Positions 1-9,542 of a DNA stretch of 64,000 nucleotides are shown here, in pieces. The position numbers and the translations under genes are program-made. Position 1 is the first letter of the stretch, and each line of letters begins with the position of its first letter. A model generated the notes under the pieces. That model had not been told where the DNA came from. It saw only the letters and a list, made by a program, of their open reading frames with translations, and did not search any database. Location of the stretch: positions 124,001-188,000 of the forward strand of contig NZ_CP126446.1 of the NCBI RefSeq assembly GCF_030166655.1, given 5' to 3'. The DNA comes from Pontibacillus chungwhensis (lineage in GTDB: Bacteria > Bacillota > Bacilli > Bacillales > BH030062).

Positions 1-1
1 A

Positions 2-463
2 GAGCTTCAATCTCTGAAAGATTATGATCTCGGCCAAGCCCGTGATCTATTAATTGAAAGAATGGCGGAATACCGAGCTTTTTCTAAGAACCGGGTTATC
101 GTTGTATTTGATGCCTATTATGTACAGGGAATCGAGAAAAAACGAAAAAATTACGATGTAGAAATTGTGTTCACCAGAGAAAATGAAACAGCAGACGAAC
201 GGATAGAAAAGCTCGTTCAGGAAGTTAAAAATATTCGGACCCAAGTATATGTAGCAACATCGGATTACACAGAGCAGCGTACGATCTTTGCGCAAGGGGC
301 TTTAAGGCTCTCAGCCAGAGAGCTCCACATCGAAATGAAAAATATAGAAAAAGAAATCCAAAACGAAGTGAAGTCTTACAATCAGGTTCAAAACAAGTCT
401 AAAATACCGATAAAAAAGGAAGTATTAGATGTGTTTGAAAAGTGGCGCCGAGGTGAAAAGTAA
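2..463 (+). CDS. rae1: Rae1/YacP family ribonuclease, 3' part of gene
   Basis: The frame is open from the left edge, so the N-terminus lies outside the window and the ATG at 62 is internal. The visible 153 residues carry the NYN (PIN-like) domain features VIVVFDAYYV and TSDYTEQ, followed by the typical GALRLSARELH segment and a basic C-terminus. In B. subtilis Rae1 is a ribosome-associated endoribonuclease that cleaves mRNA in the A site. Its position directly before sigH is the usual one in Bacillaceae. The family assignment is secure; the biochemical role is inherited from B. subtilis. Confidence 0.9.
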   Translation, partial: ELQSLKDYDLGQARDLLIERMAEYRAFSKNRVIVVFDAYYVQGIEKKRKNYDVEIVFTRENETADERIEKLVQEVKNIRTQVYVATSDYTEQRTIFAQGALRLSARELHIEMKNIEKEIQNEVKSYNQVQNKSKIPIKKEVLDVFEKWRRGEK

Positions 464-475
464 TGCCAGCTTATG

Positions 476-505
476 TTGACGCTTTTGAAACGCTTACTGT
501 ATAAT
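476..505 (+). promoter_or_regulatory. Sigma-A promoter of sigH
   Basis: TTGACG at 476-481, an 18-base spacer and a perfect TATAAT at 500-505. It lies between the rae1 stop and the sigH start, so sigH can be transcribed independently of rae1. Confidence 0.75.
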
Positions 506-548
506 ATTTCTATATATCGAGTGAAGTACGGTCGGGGGGAATCCTTAC

Positions 549-1205
549 GTGATCATCGGACAAGTGGAGAAGGACATCAAGAATTTGGATTTTGAACAAT
601 TGTCAGACGAGGATGTCGTTGTTTTTGTGCATGAAGGAGATAGTCGAGCTTTAGAACATTTGATTAACAAGTATAAAAATTTTGTACGTGCTAAAGCCCG
701 CACCTATTTTTTAATTGGCGCAGATCGAGAAGATATTGTGCAAGAAGGGATGATCGGGTTGTATAAAGCAATTCGTGATTACCAGGAGGACAAGCTTTCT
801 TCGTTTAAAGCCTTCGCAGAACTTTGTGTAACTCGCCAAATTATTACTGCTATCAAAACTGCCACTAGACAGAAGCATATTCCGCTTAATTCTTATGTTT
901 CTTTAGATAAGCCTATCTATGATGAAGAGTCCGATCGAACATTATTGGACGTAATTGCCGGTGCGAAAGCTTTAGATCCCGAGGAACTGATCATTAATCA
1001 AGAGCGATTTGGGGATATGGAGTATAAAATGTCAGAATTGTTAAGTGATTTAGAAAGAAAGGTTCTGAGTTTATACTTGGACGGGAGATCCTATCAGGAG
1101 ATCTCGGTAGATTTAAACCGCCATGTGAAGTCTATCGATAACGCATTACAACGGGTGAAGCGAAAGCTTGAGCGGTACTTGGAAATCAGTGAAATTACGC
1201 TCTAG
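549..1205 (+). CDS. sigH: RNA polymerase sigma-H factor
   Basis: Sigma-70 family protein of 218 residues, the same length as B. subtilis SigH, which directs early sporulation and competence transcription. Region 2 contains FVRAKARTYFLIGADREDIV and EGMIGLYKAIRD, with the characteristic TATRQKHIPLNSYVSL block after it; the C-terminal helix-turn-helix of region 4 is SYQEISVDLNRHVKSIDNAL. The start is a GTG at 549 placed 8 bases after a GGGGGA ribosome site; no better ATG is available. A promoter stands directly upstream and rpmG-secE-nusG follow from their own promoter. Confidence 0.96.
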   Translation: MIIGQVEKDIKNLDFEQLSDEDVVVFVHEGDSRALEHLINKYKNFVRAKARTYFLIGADREDIVQEGMIGLYKAIRDYQEDKLSSFKAFAELCVTRQIITAIKTATRQKHIPLNSYVSLDKPIYDEESDRTLLDVIAGAKALDPEELIINQERFGDMEYKMSELLSDLERKVLSLYLDGRSYQEISVDLNRHVKSIDNALQRVKRKLERYLEISEITL

Positions 1206-1212
1206 CGCTACG

Positions 1213-1241
1213 TTGACAGCCTTATAATCCCATGGTACATT
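1213..1241 (+). promoter_or_regulatory. Sigma-A promoter of rpmG-secE
   Basis: TTGACA at 1213-1218, a 17-base spacer and TACATT at 1236-1241. It starts 8 bases after the sigH stop codon and would transcribe rpmG and secE. Confidence 0.7.
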
Positions 1242-1280
1242 AATGGAAGTGACTAAAACCCTGGAATGGGGCGGAGAAAA

Positions 1281-1430
1281 ATGCGAAAAAAGGTAGTCTT
1301 AGCGTGTGTTGAATGTGCAAGTCGTAACTACTCAACCAATAAGAACTCGAGCATCAATTCAGAACGACTTGAAGCACGAAAGTATTGTAAGAATTGCGGC
1401 AAACACACCCTGCACCGGGAGACAAAATAA
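1281..1430 (+). CDS. rpmG: 50S ribosomal protein L33, zinc-binding (C+) form
   Basis: A 49-residue protein beginning [12 protein letters not shown] and ending with [14 protein letters not shown]. Both CxxC pairs (CVEC at 9-12 and CKNC) are present, so this is the zinc-binding C+ paralogue of L33. It sits between sigH and secE, the position of rpmGC, which is a frameshifted pseudogene in B. subtilis 168; here the frame is intact. C+ and C- L33 paralogues are commonly exchanged according to zinc supply. Any second L33 copy would be outside this window. Confidence 0.93.
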   Translation: MRKKVVLACVECASRNYSTNKNSSINSERLEARKYCKNCGKHTLHRETK

Positions 1431-1468
1431 CGAGGAAGCCTTACGGGTGAAAGTTTGGGGGTACTAGC

Positions 1469-1642
1469 ATGTTCAAGTTTTTCAAAAACGTTTCTCGAGA
1501 AATGCAAAAAGTCAGTTGGCCTAAAGGGAAAGAACTTTCTAAATACACTGTAACGGTTATTTCTACCGTGGCTTTTGTTGCTGTCTTCTTTGCAGTAGTA
1601 GACTTAGGGATTTCGTGGATTCTTGAATTGATTACCGAATAA
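1469..1642 (+). CDS. secE: Preprotein translocase subunit SecE
   Basis: A 57-residue single-span membrane protein. The amphipathic N-terminus contains the family signature [13 protein letters not shown], followed by one membrane helix from about residue 28 to 50. SecE clamps the SecY channel encoded at 27630. The ATG at 1469 follows a GGGGG ribosome site. The gene lies 38 bases after rpmG, in the sigH-rpmG-secE-nusG order typical of Firmicutes. Confidence 0.94.
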   Translation: MFKFFKNVSREMQKVSWPKGKELSKYTVTVISTVAFVAVFFAVVDLGISWILELITE

Positions 1643-1687
1643 AGCACTTATGTTTATGTTATAATGTTATTAATACGTTTCTTGCTC

Positions 1688-1712
1688 AAAAAACCCGTTT
1701 AACGGGTTTTTT
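1688..1712 (+). terminator. Intrinsic terminator between secE and nusG
   Basis: A CCCG/CGGG stem flanked by six A and six T residues, forming AAAAAACCCG...CGGGTTTTTT. It would end or attenuate the rpmG-secE transcript before nusG. Confidence 0.75.
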
Positions 1713-1777
1713 CATGTTGACCAAAAAACGAAACTTAATGATGAGGGAGGGAAGGGCAAACCGTTTGTCCTGAAACT

Positions 1778-2311
1778 ATGGAAAAAAGATGGTATGTTGT
1801 ACACACTTATTCTGGTTACGAGAATAAAGTGAAAACAAATTTAGAGAAACGTGTGGATTCTATGGGAATGGAAGATAAGATCTTCCGTGTAATTGTCCCT
1901 GAAGATGAAGAGACGGAAATTAAAAACGGTAAACGTAAGACCGTTAAAAAGAAAACTTTCCCTGGCTATGTGTTAGCGGAAATGGTTATGACGGATGATT
2001 CGTGGTATGTTGTACGCAACACACCAGGAGTAACAGGTTTCGTTGGATCTACTGGTTCAGGTTCGAAGCCTACCCCTCTCTTGGAAGAAGAAATGGAAAC
2101 AGTTCTTAAGCGAATGGGTATGGATGAACCGCTCCAGGACATTGGCTTTGAAGTGAAAGAAAGTGTTCGAGTAACAGAAGGACCTTTCGCGAACTTCACT
2201 GGTTCTATTGAATCCATTGACTTGGACAAGCAAAAAGTAAAAGTCCATGTTAATATGTTCGGGCGCGAAACCCCGGTTGAGCTAGAGTTCTCTCAAATTG
2301 AAAAATTATAA
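1778..2311 (+). CDS. nusG: Transcription termination/antitermination factor NusG
   Basis: 177 residues, the usual NusG length. The N-terminal NGN domain starts KRWYVVHTYSGYENKV and includes FPGYVLAEM; a KOW domain follows near residue 124 (VRVTEGPFANFTGSI). NusG binds the RNA polymerase clamp and stimulates pausing in Bacillus. The ATG at 1778 has only a weak upstream ribosome site, the best match being GGGAGGGAAGG about 20 bases away. It precedes the L11 gene as in most bacteria. Confidence 0.96.
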   Translation: MEKRWYVVHTYSGYENKVKTNLEKRVDSMGMEDKIFRVIVPEDEETEIKNGKRKTVKKKTFPGYVLAEMVMTDDSWYVVRNTPGVTGFVGSTGSGSKPTPLLEEEMETVLKRMGMDEPLQDIGFEVKESVRVTEGPFANFTGSIESIDLDKQKVKVHVNMFGRETPVELEFSQIEKL

Positions 2312-2322
2312 TGGGGACCCCC

Positions 2323-2351
2323 TTGCATTCTTTCTGGAAAAATGCTAGAAT
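2323..2351 (+). promoter_or_regulatory. Candidate promoter of rplK-rplA
   Basis: TTGCAT at 2323-2328, a 17-base spacer and TAGAAT at 2346-2351, in the 144-base gap between nusG and rplK. The -10 matches consensus in five of six positions, but the -35 is weak. Confidence 0.5.
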
Positions 2352-2455
2352 TTTTATGTTCTTTATGCCTCGAGAAAGAGGTTTTATGTGTATATGATTG
2401 AGTGGGAGGGGGATACCCCCTGTAACCACATCACGGACTTAAGGAGGTGTGTCTC

Positions 2456-2881
2456 GTGGCTAAAAAAGTTATTAAAGTTGTAAAACTACAGATTCCTGCA
2501 GGTAAAGCCAATCCGGCTCCGCCAGTTGGACCAGCACTAGGTCAAGCAGGTGTTAATATCATGGGTTTCTGTAAGGAATTTAACGCACGTACAGCAGATC
2601 AAGCTGGTATGATCATTCCGGTTGAAATTACGGTGTTTGAAGACCGTTCATTTACATTCGTCACTAAAACTCCGCCTGCTGCCGTTCTTCTTAAAGATGC
2701 GGCTGGCATTAAATCCGGATCAGGCGAACCAAACCGCAATAAAGTTGCAACAATTAAGCGCGACAAAGTACGCGAAATTGCTGAAACAAAAATGCCTGAC
2801 CTAAATGCTGCTGACGTGGATGCAGCTATGCGCATGGTTGAAGGTACAGCGCGTAGTATGGGACTTGTTATCGAGGACTAA
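2456..2881 (+). CDS. rplK: 50S ribosomal protein L11
   Basis: 141 residues, identical in length to B. subtilis L11. The N-terminus [20 protein letters not shown] with the proline-rich [17 protein letters not shown] segment is the thiostrepton/GTPase-centre domain; the C-terminal rRNA-binding domain ends RSMGLVIED. The chosen start is the GTG at 2456, seven bases after AAGGAGGTG; the GTG at 2447 overlaps the ribosome site itself and is unlikely. L11 binds the 23S GTPase-associated region and is required for stringent activation of Rel. Confidence 0.96.
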   Translation: MAKKVIKVVKLQIPAGKANPAPPVGPALGQAGVNIMGFCKEFNARTADQAGMIIPVEITVFEDRSFTFVTKTPPAAVLLKDAAGIKSGSGEPNRNKVATIKRDKVREIAETKMPDLNAADVDAAMRMVEGTARSMGLVIED

Positions 2882-2907
2882 TCCCACAGCGGCTCTGGAT
2901 TGAGTAA

Positions 2908-2943
2908 GGTTGCGAGGTGGGGGATTTTCCACATTTCGCAACC
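2908..2943 (+). promoter_or_regulatory. Hairpin between rplK and rplA, possible L1 target
   Basis: GGTTGCGA (2908-2915) pairs perfectly with TCGCAACC (2936-2943), and an inner GTGG/CCAC stem extends it. The following TTTATT is too weak for a confident terminator. Its location before rplA suggests an autogenous L1 binding site; that is an inference. Confidence 0.5.
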
Positions 2944-2994
2944 TTTATTCGTGGGAGGTAAAACCGTTAAAACCACAATGAGGAGGAAAATGAA

Positions 2995-3690
2995 ATGGCT
3001 AAAAAAAGCAAACGTTACCAAGAAGCTTTAAAATTAGTAGATAAATCAAAAGCTTACGACTCTCAAGAGGCGGTTAAGCTTGTAAAAGAAACAGCAAAAG
3101 CAAACTTCGACGAAACAGTAGAAGCTGCGTTCCGTCTAGGAGTAGACCCTAAGAAAGCGGATCAACAAATCCGCGGTGCTATGGTTCTACCACACGGTAC
3201 TGGTAAATCCCAGCGCGTTCTAGTTTTCGCTAAAGGTGATAAAGCGAAAGAAGCAGAAGCAGCGGGTGCAGACTTCGTAGGTGAACAAGACCTAATCAAC
3301 CAAATCAACCAAGGTTGGTTTGAATTTGATGTAGTTGTAGCAACTCCAGACATGATGGCTGAAGTTGGTAAACTAGGTCGCGTACTTGGACCAAAAGGTC
3401 TAATGCCTAACCCTAAAACAGGAACTGTAACATTCGATGTTGAAAAAGCTGTTAACGAAATCAAAGCAGGTAAAGTTGAATACCGCGTTGATAAAGCAGG
3501 AAACATCCATGTACCAATTGGTAAAGTTTCCTTTGAAAATGACAAGTTAGTTGAGAACTTCACAGCGATCACTGAGACGCTAATGAAGGCGAAGCCTCAG
3601 GCTGCTAAAGGAACTTACATGCGGAACGCATCAGTAGCTTCTACTATGGGCCCTGGTGTTCGCGTAGATGTTTCTTCTTTCAAAAGCTAA
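2995..3690 (+). CDS. rplA: 50S ribosomal protein L1
   Basis: 231 residues with the L1 signatures [19 protein letters not shown] and [21 protein letters not shown]1 forms the mobile stalk that handles E-site tRNA and in many bacteria represses its own L11-L1 mRNA. AGGAGGAAAATGAA places the ribosome site 6 bases before the ATG. It forms a two-gene unit with rplK, with a hairpin-containing 113-base spacer. Confidence 0.96.
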   Translation: MAKKSKRYQEALKLVDKSKAYDSQEAVKLVKETAKANFDETVEAAFRLGVDPKKADQQIRGAMVLPHGTGKSQRVLVFAKGDKAKEAEAAGADFVGEQDLINQINQGWFEFDVVVATPDMMAEVGKLGRVLGPKGLMPNPKTGTVTFDVEKAVNEIKAGKVEYRVDKAGNIHVPIGKVSFENDKLVENFTAITETLMKAKPQAAKGTYMRNASVASTMGPGVRVDVSSFKS

Positions 3691-3697
3691 TTTGGCA

Positions 3698-3726
3698 TTG
3701 ACTTTTCAATAGCGCTTAGCTATAAT
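3698..3726 (+). promoter_or_regulatory. Sigma-A promoter of rplJ-rplL
   Basis: TTGACT at 3698-3703, a 17-base spacer and a perfect TATAAT at 3721-3726, immediately after rplA. It drives the L10-leader transcript. Confidence 0.8.
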
Positions 3727-3754
3727 ATTCAATGTTGCAAATATGAATACGTTA

Positions 3755-3882
3755 TACCGTAGACAGTAGGTGCGCTTGTCGCTTAATTTCCTACCGAGGT
3801 GTGTTGATATACGTGATAGTTGTTCGCTGATAGCTATCATCAACTCATGTGCCTTCTTGTCTACCTTGAAGGCACATTTTTT
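3755..3882 (+). promoter_or_regulatory. L10 leader with terminator
   Basis: The transcript downstream of the promoter contains the conserved L10-leader core: ACCGTAGACAGTAGGTGCG, then CTTAATTTCCTACCGAGGTG. It ends in a terminator hairpin, ATGTGCCTTC (3847-3856) pairing with GAAGGCACAT (3868-3877), followed by seven T. In Firmicutes the L10(L12)4 complex binds this element and attenuates rplJL. The GTCTACC loop of the terminator is complementary to the upstream GTAGAC, consistent with alternative folding. Confidence 0.85.
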
Positions 3883-3957
3883 ATGAATTATATCGCGAGC
3901 CTTTTATGAACCTTGGCACCCTAACGGTATGATGAAAAGTCAATAGGAGGTGGAACG

Positions 3958-4458
3958 ATGAGCAGAATTATTGAACACAAGAAACAGCTTGTTTCTGAAA
4001 TCGCTGATAAACTTCAGAACAGTAAATCTACAGTACTTGTAGACTACCGCGGTTTAGACGTTGATACGGTAACGAATCTTCGTCAACAACTACGTGAAGC
4101 TGGCGTTGACTTCAAAGTGTACAAAAACACAATGACTCGCCGTGCGACAGCAGAAGCAGAACTGACTGACCTTGATGAGGTATTAGTTGGCCCAACAGCA
4201 CTTGCTTTCAGTGAGGACGATGCTGTATCTCCGGCTAAGATCATCAACAGTTTTGCTAAAGAAAACGACGCTCTTGAAATCAAAGGTGGCGTAATCGAAG
4301 GTAGCGTAGCAAGTGTTGAACAAATCAAAGAACTTGCAGAGCTTCCAGACGCAAACGGACTTGTATCTATGCTTCTTTCTGTACTACAAGCTCCAATGCG
4401 CAACTTCGCGCTTGCAACGAAAGCAGTTGCAGACCAAAAAGAAGAACAAGGCGCTTAA
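3958..4458 (+). CDS. rplJ: 50S ribosomal protein L10
   Basis: 166 residues with the typical N-terminus [16 protein letters not shown] and the [19 protein letters not shown] segment. L10 anchors L7/L12 dimers at the GTPase stalk and, as a complex with L12, represses its own mRNA through the leader at 3755. The start ATG at 3958 follows AGGAGGTGG by 5 bases. rplL follows 51 bases downstream in the same unit. Confidence 0.96.
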   Translation: MSRIIEHKKQLVSEIADKLQNSKSTVLVDYRGLDVDTVTNLRQQLREAGVDFKVYKNTMTRRATAEAELTDLDEVLVGPTALAFSEDDAVSPAKIINSFAKENDALEIKGGVIEGSVASVEQIKELAELPDANGLVSMLLSVLQAPMRNFALATKAVADQKEEQGA

Positions 4459-4509
4459 TTGCCTAATAGGCACGTCTAATAATTATATTTATTACAAGGA
4501 GGATATATC

Positions 4510-4872
4510 ATGACTAAAGAACAAATTATCGACGCGATCAAAGAAATGAACGTTCTTGAACTTAATGATTTAGTAAAAGCAATTGAAGAAGAATTTGGAG
4601 TAACTGCTGCGGCACCTGTAGCTGTAGGTGGCGGCGGCGCTGCTGAAGCTGCTGAAGAGCAAACTGAATTTGACGTTGTTCTAGAAGACGCTGGAGCTTC
4701 TAAGATCAAAGTTGTTAAAGCAGTTCGCGAAATCACTGGCCTTGGACTTAAAGATGCTAAAGACTTAGTAGATAACGCTCCGAAACCAGTTAAAGAAGGC
4801 GTTTCTAAAGAAGAAGCTGAAGAAATGAAAGCTAAACTTGAAGAAACAGGCGCTAAGATCGAACTTAAGTAA
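4510..4872 (+). CDS. rplL: 50S ribosomal protein L7/L12
   Basis: 120 residues: an N-terminal dimerisation domain (about 1-35), an alanine/glycine hinge ([18 protein letters not shown]), and a C-terminal domain with [20 protein letters not shown] that contacts translation factor GTPases. AAGGAGGATAT lies before the ATG. It ends the L10 operon at a terminator (4876-4920). Confidence 0.97.
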   Translation: MTKEQIIDAIKEMNVLELNDLVKAIEEEFGVTAAAPVAVGGGGAAEAAEEQTEFDVVLEDAGASKIKVVKAVREITGLGLKDAKDLVDNAPKPVKEGVSKEEAEEMKAKLEETGAKIELK

Positions 4873-4875
4873 GAG

Positions 4876-4920
4876 AAAGCACAAAAAGCTCGCTGTATAA
4901 CGGCGAGCTTTGCTTTTGTT
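4876..4920 (+). terminator. Intrinsic terminator after rplL
   Basis: AAGCTCGC (4886-4893) pairs with GCGAGCTT (4903-4910); AAAGCA and TGCTTT extend the outer stem, ending in TTTTGTT. Confidence 0.75.
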
Positions 4921-4992
4921 ATACATTAACTCATGGGCATATGCCTATATGGTTAAGTGTAAAACAAACTGCAAGATGGGTAGGTGTTATGA

Positions 4993-5607
4993 ATGTCAGA
5001 ACACTATTATTCAAGAAATCCTGAATCTAAGAGTGCTCCAAAGTCATGGACGTTCAACTTACGAGGAAGAACGCTTAACTTTAGCACAGATCAAGGAGTA
5101 TTTTCTAAAGACGAAGTAGATTTTGGGTCTAGAACCTTAATAGAAACATTTACTGAGCCAGAGATCAACGGAGAATTTCTTGATCTGGGCTGTGGATACG
5201 GCCCCATCGGTCTTTCACTCGCTCTGGATTTCCCAGATCGTAAAGTTGTTATGGTAGATGTAAACGAGCGAGCAGTTCAATTAGCTCAAGATAACGCAAC
5301 GAAGAATAACGTAACCAATGCAGATATACGACAAAGTGATCAATTTTCTGCTATACAACATCAGAGCTTTGCGGCAATCGTAACAAATCCACCAATTAGA
5401 GCAGGAAAGAAAGTTGTACACTCCATGTTTGAACAAAGTCACCAGGCATTATTGCCAGGCGGCGAGTTATGGGTTGTCATTCAGAAGAAACAGGGTGCCC
5501 CATCTGCTCAACAACGTTTAGAAGATTTGTTCGATCAGGTCACAGTAGAAAAGAAGGCAAAAGGCTACTTCATCTTAAAGGCGAAAAAGTTTGACTCTAA
5601 AATATAG
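4993..5607 (+). CDS. ybxB: Class I SAM-dependent methyltransferase, YbxB/RsmC-like
   Basis: 204 residues with an MTS (small methyltransferase) domain: SAM motif LDLGCGYGP at residues 63-71, an acidic motif at MVDVNERAV, and the catalytic NPPIRAG motif at 132-138 that is typical of N-methyltransferases acting on rRNA guanine or glutamine/adenine amino groups. It is half the length of E. coli RsmC and lacks the duplicated N-terminal domain. Its position between rplL and rpoB matches ybxB of B. subtilis, suggesting an rRNA target, but the substrate cannot be read from sequence. The start ATG at 4993 follows TAGGTGTT. Confidence 0.9.
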   Translation: MSEHYYSRNPESKSAPKSWTFNLRGRTLNFSTDQGVFSKDEVDFGSRTLIETFTEPEINGEFLDLGCGYGPIGLSLALDFPDRKVVMVDVNERAVQLAQDNATKNNVTNADIRQSDQFSAIQHQSFAAIVTNPPIRAGKKVVHSMFEQSHQALLPGGELWVVIQKKQGAPSAQQRLEDLFDQVTVEKKAKGYFILKAKKFDSKI

Positions 5608-5929
5608 TTGTGATAGTATTGAAAAATGCCAATATATAAGTTTCTATGTCAAGAGTTTTTTTAAACTTTTTACGTATAAATGCCTTCCGTTAGGCAAGAC
5701 TGGTAAAATCGAATAAACAAATCGTATATTGTGGTTTTCTTATAGAAACCCTTTTTTCTTTTGTCTAACGTTAGAGAAACGGAATTGTTCAATTACATTC
5801 GCCTAGTGCGAATGTATTTATAGATTAACCTGGTGCAGGAATGATCTTTCTGTACTAGCTAGTTCGGCATGCCATTTTTGCCGGACAATTTTTTCTTTAT
5901 TAAAATGCTTGATTTGAGGGGTGAATCAG
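5608..5929 (+). promoter_or_regulatory. Structured 322-base leader of rpoB
   Basis: A gene-free stretch packed with inverted repeats: TGCCT/AGGCA (5681-5696), GGTTTC-type stem plus T-run (5733-5757), palindrome TCTAACGTTAGA (5764-5775), TACATTCGC/GCGAATGTA (5794-5816), a 9-bp stem near 5834-5857, and a terminator-like hairpin at 5862-5894. No convincing consensus promoter was found, so transcription may come from upstream or from a weak promoter. The number of hairpins suggests attenuation or processing control of rpoBC. No known riboswitch was recognised. Confidence 0.6.
5862..5894 (+). terminator. Terminator-like hairpin just before rpoB
   Basis: GTTCGGCA (5862-5869) pairs with TGCCGGAC (5879-5886, one G-T pair), followed by AATTTTTTC. 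It would stop transcription 36 bases before the rpoB start unless bypassed, and so looks like an attenuator. Confidence 0.6.
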
Positions 5930-8900
5930 TTGACAGGTCAACTAGTTCAGTATGGACGACACCGCCAGCGCAGAAGTTATGCGCGTATCAGCGAAGTACT
6001 CGAGTTACCAAACTTAATTGAAATTCAAACTGCTTCCTATGATTGGTTCTTGGAAGAAGGTTTGAGGGAGATGTTCCAAGACATTTCACCGATTGAGGAC
6101 TTTACAGGCAACCTTTCTTTAGAGTTTGTAGATTACACTCTCGGAGAGCCTAAGTATCCTGTAGATGAATCAAAAGAGCGAGATGTCACCTATTCAGCTC
6201 CTCTTCGTGTTAAAGTACGCTTGCTTAATAAAGAAACTGGCGAAGTGAAAGAGCAGGAAGTATTTATGGGTGATTTCCCACTAATGACGGGTACAGGTAC
6301 TTTCGTCATTAATGGTGCAGAGCGTGTTATCGTATCTCAGTTAGTTCGTTCTCCAAGTGTCTACTTTAGTCCAAAAGTAGATAAGAACGGTAAGAGAGGG
6401 TATACAGCTACTGTAATTCCTAACCGCGGTGCTTGGTTAGAGTTTGAAACAGATGCAAAAGACGTAGTTCACGTACGTATTGATCGTACTCGTAAACTTC
6501 CGATCACCGTCTTATTGCGTGCACTAGGATTTGGTACAGACCAAGAGATTATTGATCTTATTGGTGACAACCAATACCTTAAGAATACGCTTGAGAAGGA
6601 TAATACGGAAAACAGTGAAAAAGCTCTTTTAGAAATTTATGAGCGACTTCGCCCTGGTGAACCACCAACAGTAGAGAATGCGAAGAGTTTACTTGTTTCA
6701 CGCTTCTTTGATCCAAAGAGGTATGATCTTGCACACGTAGGTCGTTACAAGATTAATAAGAAGTTACACATCAAGAATCGCCTATTTAACCAAGTGTTAG
6801 CTGAATCATTAGCTGATCCGGAAACAGGTGAAATCCTTGCAAATAAAGGGGATAAACTAGATCGTCGTTTATTAGATAAGATTCTACCATACCTAGAAGG
6901 TTCTGAAGAGAATCTAGGGGATGAAATCGTAGAACCTCATGATGGCGTGCTAGATGACCCTATGAAGATTCAAAACGTTAAGATTGTAGATCCAACAGAT
7001 CCTGAAGGAGAAAAAACACTTAACGTCATTAGTAATGCTAATGTGGATGACAGTACTAAGAACATTACGCCTTCTGATATCCTTTCAGCGGTAAGTTACT
7101 TCTTTAACTTACTTCATGATGTAGGTGGCACGGACGATATTGACCACTTAGGTAACCGTCGTCTACGTTCAGTTGGGGAGCTTCTACAGAACCAATTCCG
7201 TATTGGTCTATCTCGTATGGAGCGTGTAGTACGTGAGCGTATGTCCATTCAAGACACAGCTTCTATTACTCCACAACAACTGATTAACATCCGCCCGGTC
7301 ATTGCATCCATTAAAGAGTTCTTTGGTAGTTCTCAGCTATCACAGTTTATGGACCAAACGAACCCACTTGCAGAGTTAACGCACAAACGCCGTCTGTCCG
7401 CACTAGGACCTGGTGGTTTAACGCGTGAGCGCGCAGGTTTCGAGGTACGTGACGTTCACTACTCTCACTATGGTCGTATGTGTCCGATTGAAACGCCAGA
7501 GGGACCAAACATTGGTCTTATTAACTCTCTTTCATCTTATGCAAAAGTAAACAAATTTGGCTTTATTGAAACACCATATCGTCGTGTGGACCCTGAAACA
7601 GGGAAGGTAACAGCTCAAATTGATTATCTAACTGCTGATGAAGAAGATAACTACGTTGTTGCTCAGGCAAACGCGAAGTTAGAAGAAGATGGCTCATTCC
7701 AAGATGAAGAAGTAATTGCTCGCTTCCGTGGTGAGAACACGGCTGTTAAACGTGAACGTATTGACTATATGGACGTTTCACCAAAACAGGTCGTTTCTGC
7801 TGCGACAGCTTGTATTCCTTTCTTAGAAAACGATGACTCCAACCGCTCCCTAATGGGTGCGAACATGCAACGTCAAGCTGTACCATTGATGGAACCTGAA
7901 TCTCCACTAGTTGGTACAGGTATGGAATATGTCTCTGGTAAAGACTCAGGTGCTGCTGTTGTAGCGCATCACGAGGGAATTGTAGAACGTGTTGATGCTA
8001 AGGAAGTTCTTGTTCGTCGTATTTCAGTTGTAGACGGTAAAGAAGTAGAAGGCGATTTAGATCGCTATCGTTTCCAGAAGTTCATCCGTTCGAACCAGGG
8101 TACATGTTATAACCAGAAGCCTATTGTTAGCGCTGGTGATCGTATTGAAAAAGGAGAAATCCTTGCTGATGGTCCTTCTATGGAAAAAGGTGAACTTGCA
8201 CTAGGTAAAAACCCTCTTGTTGCCTTTATGACATGGGATGGTTACAACTATGAGGATGCGATTATCATGAGTGAACGTCTTGTTAAAGATGACGTTTACA
8301 CTTCTATTCATATTGAAGAGTATGAATCAGAAGCACGTGATACGAAGCTTGGACCTGAAGAAATTACTCGCGACATCCCGAACGTTGGGGAAGACGCGCT
8401 TAAGAATCTTGATGATCGCGGTATTATCCGCGTTGGTGCGGAAGTAAGTGACAGTGATCTGCTAGTTGGTAAAGTAACACCTAAAGGTGTAACAGAACTT
8501 TCAGCAGAAGAACGCTTGCTACACGCAATCTTCGGAGAGAAAGCACGTGAAGTACGTGATACATCTCTAAGAGTTCCACACGGTGCCGGTGGTATTGTGC
8601 TTGATGTTAAGATCTTCAACCGTGAAGATGGAGACGAATTACCTCCTGGTGTAAACCAGTTGGTTCGTGTTTACATCGTTCAGAAGCGTAAGATCTCTGA
8701 AGGTGACAAAATGGCCGGTCGTCACGGTAACAAAGGTGTAATCTCTAAGATTCTTCCAGAAGAAGATATGCCTTATCTACCAGATGGCACACCAGTAGAT
8801 GTCATGTTAAACCCACTCGGTGTACCTTCTCGTATGAACATCGGTCAGGTACTAGAGTTACACTTAGGTATGGCTTCTCGCCTACTAGGTGTCCGAATGG

Positions 8901-9478
8901 CTACGCCAGTATTTGATGGTGCTCGTGAGGAAGACGTTTGGGAAACATTAAAAGAAGCTGGAATGGCTCGTGATGCGAAGACAATTCTTTATGATGGACG
9001 TACGGGTGAACCGTTTGATAACCGTGTATCAGTAGGTGTCATGTACATGATTAAACTTGCGCACATGGTTGATGATAAACTTCACGCGCGTTCTACTGGA
9101 CCATACTCCCTTGTTACGCAACAACCATTGGGTGGTAAAGCTCAATTTGGTGGACAGCGTTTCGGTGAGATGGAGGTTTGGGCTCTTGAAGCTTACGGTG
9201 CTGCTTATACACTTCAAGAAATCCTAACCGTTAAGTCCGATGATGTTGTTGGACGTGTTAAAACGTATGAATCAATTGTTAAAGGTTCAAATGTACCTGA
9301 ACCAGGTGTACCAGAATCATTTAAAGTATTGATTAAAGAGCTACAGAGTTTAGGTATGGATGTTAAGATGCTAACAGCTGATGAATCTGAGATTGACTTA
9401 CGTGATATTGAAGAAGAAGAAGCGCAGTCAGCTGAAAAGCTGAATGTAGATGGCGATCCTAAAGACGCAATAGAGTAA
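5930..9478 (+). CDS. rpoB: DNA-directed RNA polymerase subunit beta
   Basis: 1182 residues, close to the 1193 of B. subtilis. The start is the TTG at 5930, giving [20 protein letters not shown], seven bases after GAGGGG; the GTG at 5921 overlaps that ribosome site. The rifampicin-binding region around residue 462-500 ([20 protein letters not shown], then [10 protein letters not shown]) has the sensitive-type sequence. The switch and clamp regions [13 protein letters not shown] and [20 protein letters not shown] are intact. It forms the catalytic core with RpoC and RpoA (32050). Confidence 0.98.
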   Translation: MTGQLVQYGRHRQRRSYARISEVLELPNLIEIQTASYDWFLEEGLREMFQDISPIEDFTGNLSLEFVDYTLGEPKYPVDESKERDVTYSAPLRVKVRLLNKETGEVKEQEVFMGDFPLMTGTGTFVINGAERVIVSQLVRSPSVYFSPKVDKNGKRGYTATVIPNRGAWLEFETDAKDVVHVRIDRTRKLPITVLLRALGFGTDQEIIDLIGDNQYLKNTLEKDNTENSEKALLEIYERLRPGEPPTVENAKSLLVSRFFDPKRYDLAHVGRYKINKKLHIKNRLFNQVLAESLADPETGEILANKGDKLDRRLLDKILPYLEGSEENLGDEIVEPHDGVLDDPMKIQNVKIVDPTDPEGEKTLNVISNANVDDSTKNITPSDILSAVSYFFNLLHDVGGTDDIDHLGNRRLRSVGELLQNQFRIGLSRMERVVRERMSIQDTASITPQQLINIRPVIASIKEFFGSSQLSQFMDQTNPLAELTHKRRLSALGPGGLTRERAGFEVRDVHYSHYGRMCPIETPEGPNIGLINSLSSYAKVNKFGFIETPYRRVDPETGKVTAQIDYLTADEEDNYVVAQANAKLEEDGSFQDEEVIARFRGENTAVKRERIDYMDVSPKQVVSAATACIPFLENDDSNRSLMGANMQRQAVPLMEPESPLVGTGMEYVSGKDSGAAVVAHHEGIVERVDAKEVLVRRISVVDGKEVEGDLDRYRFQKFIRSNQGTCYNQKPIVSAGDRIEKGEILADGPSMEKGELALGKNPLVAFMTWDGYNYEDAIIMSERLVKDDVYTSIHIEEYESEARDTKLGPEEITRDIPNVGEDALKNLDDRGIIRVGAEVSDSDLLVGKVTPKGVTELSAEERLLHAIFGEKAREVRDTSLRVPHGAGGIVLDVKIFNREDGDELPPGVNQLVRVYIVQKRKISEGDKMAGRHGNKGVISKILPEEDMPYLPDGTPVDVMLNPLGVPSRMNIGQVLELHLGMASRLLGVRMATPVFDGAREEDVWETLKEAGMARDAKTILYDGRTGEPFDNRVSVGVMYMIKLAHMVDDKLHARSTGPYSLVTQQPLGGKAQFGGQRFGEMEVWALEAYGAAYTLQEILTVKSDDVVGRVKTYESIVKGSNVPEPGVPESFKVLIKELQSLGMDVKMLTADESEIDLRDIEEEEAQSAEKLNVDGDPKDAIE

Positions 9479-9542
9479 GAGCTTATGACACTGGACTCTA
9501 AGCTTAGGGTAAAACCTGGAGATTATAAGGGAGGTAGGCCCC

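Noticed and set aside
1623-1664. TATAAT at 1659-1664 before nusG
   Set aside because: It lies upstream of the secE terminator, has no properly spaced -35, and its transcript would end at the terminator.
2599-3572. Minus-strand open frames opposite rplK and rplA
   Set aside because: Shadows of highly expressed ribosomal genes with biased codon usage, without ribosome sites or homology.
5608-5720. Possible rpoB promoter with TATATA or TATAAA near 5633 and 5675
   Set aside because: No -35 at 16-18 bases with acceptable match, in an AT-rich stretch.
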